Source of the DNA: JACPNK01 sp964479745
GTDB lineage: Bacteria; Patescibacteriota; Minisyncoccia; 2-02-FULL-40-12; IGHO2-12-FULL-4
NCBI GenBank assembly: GCA_964479745.1
Contig: CAYZNJ010000047.1
Location: 1-5,018, forward strand
Reading direction: 5' to 3'
Length of the DNA stretch: 5,018 nt
The position numbers and the translations under genes were made by a program. The notes under the pieces are model-generated. The model saw only the letters and a list, made by a program, of their open reading frames with translations, ran no database searches and was not told where the DNA came from. Position 1 is the first letter of the stretch. Each line of letters begins with the position of its first letter. This document shows, piece after piece, positions 1-5,018 of this stretch.

Positions 1-36
1 TTTTTGAAAAATACCCAAGCGGTGTTTGGAAAATAA
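1..36 (+). CDS. possible 3' end of an upstream gene (partial)
   Basis: Frame 1 is open from the left edge and ends at TAA (34-36), reading FLKNTQAVFGK. Only 11 codons are visible, so no family can be assigned. If real, the gene ends 7 bases before the next start codon, which would fit a same-strand operon. Eleven open codons are also likely by chance, so this is a weak call. Confidence 0.22.
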   Translation, partial: FLKNTQAVFGK

Positions 37-43
37 GTGAATT

Positions 44-976
44 ATGAGTAAAAAACTTCTAGTTTTGGGAGGAGGGATTTTGGCCCTCTTTTTTGTTGCC
101 CAAAATGTTGTTGCCTATGACCAGATAAACACTCATCCGGCGCTGACCAAAGCGGCGGGAGATTTTTATAATTTGAGTTTTCCCAGAAATAAAATAAGCG
201 AAGAAGAAATAAAGCTTTTGATGAAAGGCGCTTACGACGAGGACCAGCCGCCAAGATGGCTGAATCACTCTTACGATCCGGTGCATAATAAGGCTTGGGT
301 GGGCTATAGAACTTCAAAAGTCTGGGCGATGAGCTCCGAGGCCCAGCAGGTAAACCGAGGCTTATATGCCTTAAGCCCTATTTTCAGTGACAAAATAGAA
401 AACGAAAATGATTTTTATGATTTTTCTTATGAAAGGGCGCTTTTAGACTACGCCAAAGGCAACAAGAAAAGGGCTTTTGAGGCTTTGGGGCATGTTTTCC
501 ATTTGCTTGAAGATTCAAATGTGCCGGAGCATACCAGATTGGATATTCACTTGCCGTGGCATGGCACGGAGAGTCCTTACGAAAAGACAATGGCTAAGTG
601 GAATCCGCAAAACATTGATGTCATTCAAAAGCTTTTGGAACAGAAAGAAAAACCGATTTTGCTAAATAGTCTGAATAAATACTTTGATGAAATTGCGGGG
701 TATTCTAATGGCTACTTTTTTAGTGAAGACACAATATTTATTAACAGATATGAACTACCAAAAAAAATTTCCGAGAAAAATTTAGTTGAAGATGGAGAAA
801 CTTATAAATTTGCTTTAGGAATAGACAAAGATGGTTCGATTTTTCCTCTTTTTAGGATGAATGTTGCTTCCAGTTGGAGGAACGTGATAACAGAAACAAA
901 ATTTACTCTAAACAGTAGTATTGTTATCGATACCTACTGGTCTCCTCTTTCCAAAGACTTTGTCCTTCATGGGGCC
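44..976 (+). CDS. secreted zinc-dependent phospholipase C / P1-nuclease-fold protein, N-terminal part, interrupted by assembly gap
   Basis: This stretch encodes 311 residues before the N run. Residues 1-24 look like a Sec signal peptide: lysines at 3-4, a hydrophobic core (LLVLGGGILALFFVAQ) and a likely cut after NVVA. The mature part has the pattern of the zinc phospholipase C / S1-P1 nuclease fold: 'INTHPALT' (His31), 'GAYDEDQPPRWLNHSYDP' (residues 62-79, acidic residues then His75 and Asp78), and 'ALGHVFHLLEDSNVPEHTR' (residues 147-165, His150, His153, Asp157, His163). These His/Asp residues are the expected metal ligands of the fold. Substrate is not decidable: phospholipid or nucleic acid are both possible. 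ATG 44 is chosen because it gives a complete signal peptide; no strong Shine-Dalgarno is seen. The frame runs into 'TYWSPLSKDFVLHGA' at the gap and would stop at 998-1000 if the 10 Ns were taken literally. It most likely continues as the 988-3372 reading frame. Confidence 0.85.
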
Positions 977-986
977 NNNNNNNNNN
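977..986. other. assembly gap (10 N)
   Basis: Ten Ns join two stretches of coding sequence that are in different frames. The last clear codon ends at 976. In the downstream frame, base 987 is the third position of a codon. For one uninterrupted gene the missing length must therefore be 3k+2 bases, which 10 is not. The gap length is probably a scaffolding placeholder. Confidence 0.95.
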
Positions 987-987
987 G

Positions 988-3372
988 CAGATGGCGTTGA
1001 AGAAAGAAACAAAAAGTTTTTTGGGGAATGTTTTGAGCTTCGGCGGCGGGGAGAAAGTTGACGGTATAAATCTGGTTAAGACGGTTTTGAGAGAAGCTGA
1101 AGACAGAGAGACCGCTAAACCAAGGTTCGACCTTTTTGAAGAATCAAGGTCGAACCTTGCGACAACTACGACAACTACAACGACTGCGACCACAGTAACG
1201 ACGGCTACTTTGCCGAAAGTCACAGTTTCCTATGGTGGTGGCGGTGGTGGGAGTCAAGCATCCGCATCCGATACGACAACCACAACCACCTCGACTACCT
1301 CAACAACTACTACTTCAACCACTCTTGCCCCGACCCCAACTCCAACTCCAACTCCAACTCCAACACCGATACCGAGCCTAACCCCGACTCCGGAAGTCGC
1401 TTTGGGAAAAGTCGTTATAAACGAAATCGCCTGGATGGGAACGGCCAGTTCAAGCAATGACGAGTGGCTGGAACTTTACAACACTTCTTCCAAATCCAGC
1501 GATATTTCCGGCTGGACGCTCAAAGCGCAAGACGGAACTCCGAATATAAAATTGGCTTCCAAAAGCATTGATCCGTTTTCATTTTATCTTTTGGAAAGAA
1601 CCAGTGACGATACCGTATCGGATATCTCCGCAGACCAAATTTATGCCGGCGCTTTGGAAAACTCCGGAGAAGTTTTGGAACTGCGCGATGCCGGCGGAAA
1701 CTTGCAAGACATTGTCTCAAAATCAAACGACGGTTGGTACGCCGGAAGTATTACCGGCAAATCTTCAATGGAAAGAAAAGACCCTCTTGAAAAAGGAGAC
1801 AAAGCAAGCAATTGGGCAACGAACAATGGAGTTACCAAAAACGGCAAAGACGCCGGCGGCAGTTTAATCAATGGCACGCCTCGCGCCAAGAACAGTGTTT
1901 TCGCCGGACAAAAACCAAGCGCAATCAACAACTTGGCAATTTCAAGTTCCAGCGGCCAGACAATAAATTTTTCTTGGAGCGCGCCGTCGGACAAAGACAC
2001 TTTGCCGGCCGGACTGCAGTATGACTTGCGCTATGCCACCAAAAGTTTTGACTCAAGTTCAGATTGGGATCTGGCGAAAAAAGCAACCGGACTGCCGCCT
2101 GTGGATAACTTTGGCTTGACAGCAACTACCTCATTAAAAATAGAAGACTTTAGTAATAAATACTATTTCGTCTTGAAAACCAAGGATTCCGACGGGAATT
2201 ATTCTGAAATTTCAAATCAAGTTAACTATACCCTGCCGAGCGCTGTGTCTGATTCAGGTTGGCCGATGTCAGGGTTAAATCAAACCCATACTTTAAAAGC
2301 TGGATTTTTAGGACCGGCCTCCTCTACCGCCACTACAAAGTGGGGTCTTCAGTCGGTATCTAGTCCTCCAATCAACTATAGCCAGCCGGTGCTTGCGCCA
2401 AATGGCAATATCTATTATGGCGCCACCAATGGCACTACGATGGCGCAACTTAGTGCCACTGCGCCAAGCAATGCGGAGGTTTGGCACTACACAGCGACAA
2501 CTGGCGCAGCCATTGGCACACCCGTGGCGCTGTCTGATAACTCAGTAGTATTTGGATATACAACAATCGGTTCTGATCTTACTAAACTTGACGCCAATGG
2601 CAGTGCCAAGTTCTCCAGCGCCATTGGCACAATCAATTCTGTCACTATGGATAACTATGGCATAACCTATTTCACAACATCCGCTGACAAGTTATACGCC
2701 ATAGCGCCAGACGGCGTTCAGAAGTGGCAAACGACAAAAGATGGCATCGGCGGATTCACCCCTATAATTTACCAGGACAAGATTTACATTACCGCCAGAC
2801 TTAGCGGTGTGCCGACTTTTTACGCTTTTGACGCCAAAGACGGCAGTTTTCTCTGGTCCAAAACCATGAGCACCAGTTCGCCGAGTTGTTGCGGGGTTTC
2901 CGATATTTCTTATGATTCAGCCAATGACTTTCTCTACGCCGGAGCAAATGAATATATTCTAAAAATTGACCGCAACGGCAACACTTTAGACCAATTTTTT
3001 GCTGACAGGCAAGTCGGCTGGGGCTACGCCACAACAATGGTTTCTCAAGATACCGACAATCTTGTTTTCGGCCTTGATTTCTCTGTCTCAAATCCAGCTT
3101 CAAAATCGGCGGTTTACGCCTTAAACAAAAGCACAAAAGAAATATCTTGGAAGTATCAAGTTGATGCTAAAATAAACAAACAAATCGCCGTTGATTCCGG
3201 CGGAAACTCATATTTTTCAACGCAAAACGGCTGGGTTTACAGTTTGAGCCAGTCGGGCGTCCTAAACTGGAAAATTGATTTAAGCGGGACTACTTCGGCC
3301 TATCCGGTAATCGGGGAAAAAGTTTTGTATATTACTTTGGACGGGGCAAGGCTAGTCAAGATTGGGGAATGA
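988..3372 (+). CDS. C-terminal part of the same secreted protein: low-complexity linker, lamin-tail domain, Fn3-like domain, PQQ-type beta-propeller
   Basis: The frame is open from the gap to TGA at 3370-3372. Residues here are counted from ATG 991 (793 aa), but that ATG is unlikely to be the true start: no ribosome site or signal peptide is visible, and the frame is already open upstream. Residues 1-43 look helical and probably finish the phospholipase-like domain. Residues 44-56 come from a palindromic element. Residues 57-134 are linker: two Thr-rich tracts around a Gly6 hinge, then Thr-Pro repeats. Residues about 138-302 are a lamin-tail domain ('VVINEIAWMGT', 'DEWLELYN', 'SGWTL', ending 'LINGTPRAKN'). 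About 308-416 are fibronectin-III-like. About 422-793 form a PQQ-type propeller starting with 'SGWPM', with blade motifs such as 'LYAIAPDGVQKW', 'FYAFDAKDGSFLW', 'VYALNKSTKEISW' and 'VYSLSQSGVLNW'. Such propellers usually bind proteins or glycans, and no cofactor site is evident. The tail probably mediates surface or substrate binding outside the cell. No C-terminal anchor is seen. Confidence 0.85.
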   Translation, partial: QMALKKETKSFLGNVLSFGGGEKVDGINLVKTVLREAEDRETAKPRFDLFEESRSNLATTTTTTTTATTVTTATLPKVTVSYGGGGGGSQASASDTTTTTTSTTSTTTTSTTLAPTPTPTPTPTPTPIPSLTPTPEVALGKVVINEIAWMGTASSSNDEWLELYNTSSKSSDISGWTLKAQDGTPNIKLASKSIDPFSFYLLERTSDDTVSDISADQIYAGALENSGEVLELRDAGGNLQDIVSKSNDGWYAGSITGKSSMERKDPLEKGDKASNWATNNGVTKNGKDAGGSLINGTPRAKNSVFAGQKPSAINNLAISSSSGQTINFSWSAPSDKDTLPAGLQYDLRYATKSFDSSSDWDLAKKATGLPPVDNFGLTATTSLKIEDFSNKYYFVLKTKDSDGNYSEISNQVNYTLPSAVSDSGWPMSGLNQTHTLKAGFLGPASSTATTKWGLQSVSSPPINYSQPVLAPNGNIYYGATNGTTMAQLSATAPSNAEVWHYTATTGAAIGTPVALSDNSVVFGYTTIGSDLTKLDANGSAKFSSAIGTINSVTMDNYGITYFTTSADKLYAIAPDGVQKWQTTKDGIGGFTPIIYQDKIYITARLSGVPTFYAFDAKDGSFLWSKTMSTSSPSCCGVSDISYDSANDFLYAGANEYILKIDRNGNTLDQFFADRQVGWGYATTMVSQDTDNLVFGLDFSVSNPASKSAVYALNKSTKEISWKYQVDAKINKQIAVDSGGNSYFSTQNGWVYSLSQSGVLNWKIDLSGTTSAYPVIGEKVLYITLDGARLVKIGE
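1121..1159. repeat. palindromic element, copy 1, inside a coding sequence
   Basis: Perfect 14-bp arms (1121-1134 CAAGGTTCGACCTT and 1146-1159 AAGGTCGAACCTTG) flank an 11-base loop. The element is 39 bp, a multiple of three, and lies in frame in the long ORF, giving RFDLFEESRSNL within the region just before the Thr-rich linker. Each arm is itself a near-palindrome (AAGGT...ACCTT). A second copy lies at 3376-3414. With the shared AAAC on the left flank, the two align over 43 bases with 37 identities. Confidence 0.9.
1160..1393 (+). repeat. low-complexity coding repeats (Thr tracts, Gly6, Thr-Pro hexamer repeat)
   Basis: The stretch is built from ACN codons (about 1161-1215 and 1273-1326), a GGN run coding for six glycines (about 1234-1251), and a hexanucleotide array of four CCAACT units plus a partial one at 1336-1364. 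It encodes an extended linker between the enzyme-like domain and the lamin-tail domain. Tract lengths can change by slippage; the hexamer keeps the frame when it does. Thr/Ser-rich linkers of this sort are common in secreted modular proteins and may be glycosylated, which is inference. Confidence 0.85.
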
Positions 3373-3374
3373 AA

Positions 3375-3415
3375 CCAAGGTCGGACCTTTTTAAAGATTC
3401 AAGGTCCGACCTTGG
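3375..3415. repeat. palindromic element, copy 2, directly after the stop codon
   Basis: Perfect 15-bp arms (3375-3389 CCAAGGTCGGACCTT and 3401-3415 AAGGTCCGACCTTGG) flank an 11-base loop, starting 2 bases after TGA 3370-3372. The core 3376-3414 is homologous to the copy at 1121-1159. Two base pairs in the stem have been exchanged on both sides (four changed bases), so pairing is kept. It may shape or protect the mRNA 3' end. No T-run follows the stem, so it is not a standard intrinsic terminator. Confidence 0.9.
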
Positions 3416-3445
3416 GGATTCAAAAAGATATCCACAATTTAACTA

Positions 3446-3474
3446 TTGTTTACTGTAAAAAATGAACTTATAAT
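3446..3474 (+). promoter_or_regulatory. candidate sigma70 promoter P1
   Basis: TTGTTT (3446-3451), a 17-base spacer and a perfect TATAAT (3469-3474). The -35 box is only half consensus. The spacer contains an 11-base near-palindrome TTTACTGTAAA (3449-3459), and TTACTGT (3450-3456) is repeated inverted as ACAGTAA (3477-3483) just after the -10 box, so an operator overlapping the promoter is conceivable. The region is AT-rich, so a chance match is possible. Confidence 0.5.
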
Positions 3475-3516
3475 AAACAGTAAGGCTGAACAGATTCAGT
3501 CGTGAATATTTAAGGA

Positions 3517-3544
3517 TTGACATATCTTGTTGTTTTGCTAAGAT
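3517..3544 (+). promoter_or_regulatory. candidate sigma70 promoter P2, extended -10
   Basis: Consensus TTGACA (3517-3522), a 16-base spacer and TAAGAT (3539-3544) preceded by TGC, making an extended -10 (TGCTAAGAT). Transcription would start near 3551. This gives a leader of about 360 bases for the S-layer-like gene, or about 195 bases for the small ORF at 3746. It is the better of the two promoter candidates. Confidence 0.55.
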
Positions 3545-3578
3545 TAAAAAGATTGAAAATAGCTGGTTTTATGGTGTA

Positions 3579-3597
3579 CCCTGAGCGTACCGAAGGG
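3579..3597. repeat. CCCTGAG...GAAGGG imperfect palindrome
   Basis: CCCTGAGCGTACCGAAGGG has CCCT/AGGG ends and resembles a short imperfect palindrome of the type CCCTGAGC-N-CGAAGGG that I recall as widely dispersed in many bacterial genomes. Only one copy is present here, so its repeat status cannot be shown from the window. Confidence 0.35.
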
Positions 3598-3649
3598 CCT
3601 TGTGAGTCAATAAATGCAAGCAAAATTGTGTTTGTATTTATTGGCCTTT
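3593..3649 (+). ncRNA. strong hairpin in the putative leader RNA
   Basis: Bases 3608-3622 pair with 3629-3643 over 15 bp with two G-U wobbles and a 6-base loop. The base can be extended by AAGGGC (3593-3598) pairing with GCCTTT (3644-3649), leaving a 9-base bulge on the left side. The wobbles pair only in plus-strand RNA, which fits transcription toward the S-layer-like gene. Bases 3644-3650 (GCCTTTA) could instead pair with TAAAGGC at 3665-3671, so two exclusive folds are possible. It matches no riboswitch family I recognise. Confidence 0.45.
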
Positions 3650-3666
3650 AAGGCTTTAGAGCATTA

Positions 3667-3679
3667 AAGGCTGGACCTT
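3667..3679. repeat. degenerate half copy of the palindromic element
   Basis: AAGGCTGGACCTT matches the left arm of copy 2 (AAGGTCGGACCTT) at 11 of 13 positions. The second arm and the loop are not recognisable here. It may be a decayed remnant or a chance match. Confidence 0.25.
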
Positions 3680-3745
3680 AAAAACTAAATTAGGCTGCAA
3701 TTGATTGAAAGAAAAATTAGATTGTTTTAGAGAGGTCTATACTTA

Positions 3746-3898
3746 ATGAAATTACCGAGTTCTGGTAGCTGGTTCAAAATGTTTTATTCCGGTTGGTCGA
3801 CTGCGAAACCGGAACTGAATCAGTTTTCCTTAACTCAAGTTATAACTTCTTCTCGCGTTGGGCCCGTCGATCTGGCCAAACCCGGGGAGACCAATTAG
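3746..3898 (+). CDS. small ORF, 50 aa, unknown function
   Basis: ATG 3746 to TAG 3896-3898 encodes 50 residues beginning MKLPSSGSWFKMFYSGW and ending DLAKPGETN. A Shine-Dalgarno-like AGAGAGG (3729-3735) lies 10 bases upstream. The peptide is balanced in composition, has no membrane segment or signal peptide, and belongs to no family I recognise. It ends 12 bases before the S-layer-like gene and is in the same frame, separated from it by TAG and TAA. It could be a real small protein, a leader peptide coupling translation to the next gene, or an accidental frame in a structured 5' leader; hairpins lie within it. No other evidence favours coding. Confidence 0.4.
   Translation: MKLPSSGSWFKMFYSGWSTAKPELNQFSLTQVITSSRVGPVDLAKPGETN
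3787..3814 (+). other. hairpin in the leader, inside the small ORF
   Basis: TTCCGGTT (3787-3794) pairs perfectly with AACCGGAA (3807-3814) around a 12-base loop containing GTCGAC. Further along are a 12-bp perfect palindrome AAGTTATAACTT (3837-3848) and a possible TTGG(G)CC / GGCCAA stem (3858-3864 with 3874-3879). The series of stems suggests a folded leader, though some may be accidental. Confidence 0.4.
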
Positions 3899-3910
3899 TT
3901 AATTTAATTT

Positions 3911-5018
3911 ATGAACATATTTTTAAACAATAAGATGAGAGACAGAGTTGCAAAAACTGTTTCTGTCTTGACCGGCGTAGCGACAGTTTTGTCGGTATCC
4001 GGTTTCCTGTATCTTGCTCCGGAGATCGCTGGCGCGGTTGCTCCTTCGGACTACGGTCTGAAAGAAGGCAATACGATCAGCGCTGCCGGTTCATCTGATC
4101 CAGATGTCTATATCGTGAACGATTGGGGTTACAAGAGATTATTCTTGAATCCTCAGATCTTCAATCTCTATGGCCACCTCGGGGGATTTGCTTCAGTCAA
4201 GAATGTGTCCGCGGCAACGCGAGACGCATTCGTGACTTCCGGCTTATTCCGAGTTGACGGAGATGAGAAAGTTTACGGAATTGAAACAACCGGCGAAGAT
4301 GTAGCCAACTTGCACTGGGTTAATACCTCAGGCGCGCAAGCAGTTGCCGATGATCCGAATTTCTTCAAAAAAGTTTTCGTCATCAACGCAGCTGAAAAAG
4401 CTCTCTACAGCGTAGGATCCGATTACACTTCAGTGAGTCAGATTCCTGCATACACAAGAGGCGGTTCAGTTGCCGGGACTCCGGCTCCAGTGGCCGGCGC
4501 GGTTTCAGCCAGTTTAGCTCCGGGCAACCCGGGAGCTGCGACTGTTACCCTTAATGCTCAAGGCGTTGAGTACTTGAGAGTTCGCTTGAGCGGCACCGGC
4601 ACAGTCAGCCAAGCAACATTTAAGAGGCTGGGTCCGGGCGCTGTCGGCGACTTTGACAATGTTTACGTCTATGACGGCGCAAGGAGATTAACCTCCGGCA
4701 AATCATTGTCATCCGCGACTGGCGAAGTTACATTTATCAACTTGAATGTCAGTGTGAGCGGAATGAAAGACCTTTCCTTGATAGGCGACTTGTCAGCTAC
4801 GGCTGGCAATGTTGACTACTTCCAGCTGACTTCTTTGACGCTTTCATCGGGTACAGTTTCCGGCCTGCCTATTTCGGGAAACAATATCACCGTTTCCGGC
4901 GCTTCAAGCGGCGGAATTACCGTGAACAGAGTCGGTTCAATTGCAAACCCGAATCTTGGAACAAAGGGCGCGTTGGTGTCTGAATTCAAGCTCACCGCCA
5001 ACACTGAAGCGGCTTCTG
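3911..5018 (+). CDS. S-layer-like exported surface protein, 5' part (runs off the right edge)
   Basis: The frame is open from ATG 3911 through the window end, giving 369 complete codons. A second in-frame ATG at 3935 (MRDRVAK) gives an equally good signal peptide; neither start has a clear Shine-Dalgarno. Residues about 15-42 form a hydrophobic export signal with a probable cut after 'EIAGA'. Residues 47-183 are a conserved-looking module: 'YGLKEGNTISAAGSSDPDVY', then 'IVNDWGYKRLFLNPQIFNLYGHLGGF', 'ATRDAFVTSGLFR', 'KVYGIE' and 'KKVFVINAAEKALYSV'. I recall it from putative S-layer proteins of Patescibacteria. After a short Gly/Ala/Pro linker (about 184-197), residues 198 onward are Gly/Ser/Thr/Val-rich beta-sandwich-like sequence. 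A further module may begin at 'GSIANPNLGTKGALVSEFKL' (342-361). Probable role: assembly of the outer protein layer. Expression is probably driven by the tandem promoters at 3446-3544. Confidence 0.85.
   Translation, partial: MNIFLNNKMRDRVAKTVSVLTGVATVLSVSGFLYLAPEIAGAVAPSDYGLKEGNTISAAGSSDPDVYIVNDWGYKRLFLNPQIFNLYGHLGGFASVKNVSAATRDAFVTSGLFRVDGDEKVYGIETTGEDVANLHWVNTSGAQAVADDPNFFKKVFVINAAEKALYSVGSDYTSVSQIPAYTRGGSVAGTPAPVAGAVSASLAPGNPGAATVTLNAQGVEYLRVRLSGTGTVSQATFKRLGPGAVGDFDNVYVYDGARRLTSGKSLSSATGEVTFINLNVSVSGMKDLSLIGDLSATAGNVDYFQLTSLTLSSGTVSGLPISGNNITVSGASSGGITVNRVGSIANPNLGTKGALVSEFKLTANTEAAS

Larger units (their letters stand above)
3373..3910. other. 538-base intergenic region between the propeller gene and the S-layer-like gene
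   Basis: No long reading frame occupies this stretch. From left to right it holds palindromic element copy 2, two tandem promoter candidates, a CCCTGAG...GAAGGG repeat-like sequence, a long wobble-containing hairpin, a degenerate half palindrome, and a 50-codon small ORF that overlaps further hairpins. No tRNA, rRNA or CRISPR signal was recognised. The promoters point toward the S-layer-like gene, so the last 360 or so bases would be its 5' leader. Confidence 0.7.

Noticed and set aside
924..1457. Reading frames on the minus strand rich in Val (opposite the Thr tracts)
   Set aside because: They are the complement of the ACN and CCAACT repeats in the plus-strand gene, lack start signals, and one crosses the N gap.
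2801..3136. 111-codon minus-strand frame opposite the propeller
   Set aside because: The plus-strand frame has clear propeller motifs here. The minus-strand product is rich in Arg/Cys/Trp and matches no family I know.
2254..3369. PQQ-dependent dehydrogenase
   Set aside because: The blade repeats are only the general PQQ-type propeller kind. The region is too short for the eight-bladed catalytic enzymes, no cofactor-binding residues are evident, and it is attached to surface-type domains.
3375..3420. Intrinsic terminator
   Set aside because: The stem is strong, but there is no T-run on either strand after it. The T-rich part is in the loop.
3369..3458. 29-codon ORF starting at an ATGA overlap with the propeller gene's stop codon (MKPRSDLF...)
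   Set aside because: It is mostly made of palindromic element copy 2. The G-rich stretch before it is too close to the ATG to be a ribosome site, and the sequence overlaps promoter P1. It is probably the element's own open frame.
3740..3830. tRNA-like sequence because of GGTTCAAAA (3771-3779)
   Set aside because: No acceptor stem, anticodon arm or CCA-side pairing can be arranged around it.
3746..3913. Stop-codon readthrough joining the small ORF to the S-layer-like protein
   Set aside because: Two in-frame stops (TAG 3896, TAA 3905) separate them, the downstream frame has its own signal peptide at its start, and nothing in the window indicates a changed code.

Overview
The window looks like a piece of a Candidate Phyla Radiation (Patescibacteria, probably Parcubacteria-type) genome or metagenome scaffold. 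This rests on recognised protein types: a secreted zinc-phospholipase-C/P1-nuclease-like domain with the 'GAxxED...RWLNHxYDP...GHxxHLLED' pattern, joined to a lamin-tail and beta-propeller tail, and an S-layer-like protein starting with the 'GLKEGxxISAAGSSDPDVYIVNDWGYKRLFLNP' type of sequence. The taxonomic call is from memory of these families, not from a search. Stop usage fits the standard bacterial code.

Layout: (1) Bases 1-43 hold at most the last codons of an upstream gene. (2) Bases 44-3372 are best read as one long secreted protein broken by a 10-N assembly gap at 977-986. Before the gap lie a signal peptide and a metal-dependent phospholipase/nuclease-fold domain. After it lie a short helical segment, a Thr/Gly/Thr-Pro low-complexity linker, a lamin-tail domain, a fibronectin-III-like domain and a PQQ-type beta-propeller. 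The two halves are out of frame only because the gap length is arbitrary. (3) Bases 3373-3910 are a 538-base intergenic region with two tandem sigma70-type promoter candidates, several strong RNA hairpins and a 50-codon small ORF. (4) From 3911 past the right edge runs the 5' part of an S-layer-like surface protein.

The most notable signal is a 39-bp palindromic element present twice. One copy (1121-1159) lies inside the long reading frame and is translated in frame as 13 extra codons. The other (3376-3414) lies directly after that gene's stop codon. The two copies differ at four stem positions, and all four differences are paired compensatory changes, so the hairpin itself appears to be conserved. 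This resembles the protein-inserted palindromic elements known from Rickettsia.

Together the genes encode exported cell-surface proteins: a modular secreted enzyme or adhesin, and an abundant envelope protein probably expressed from a long structured leader.
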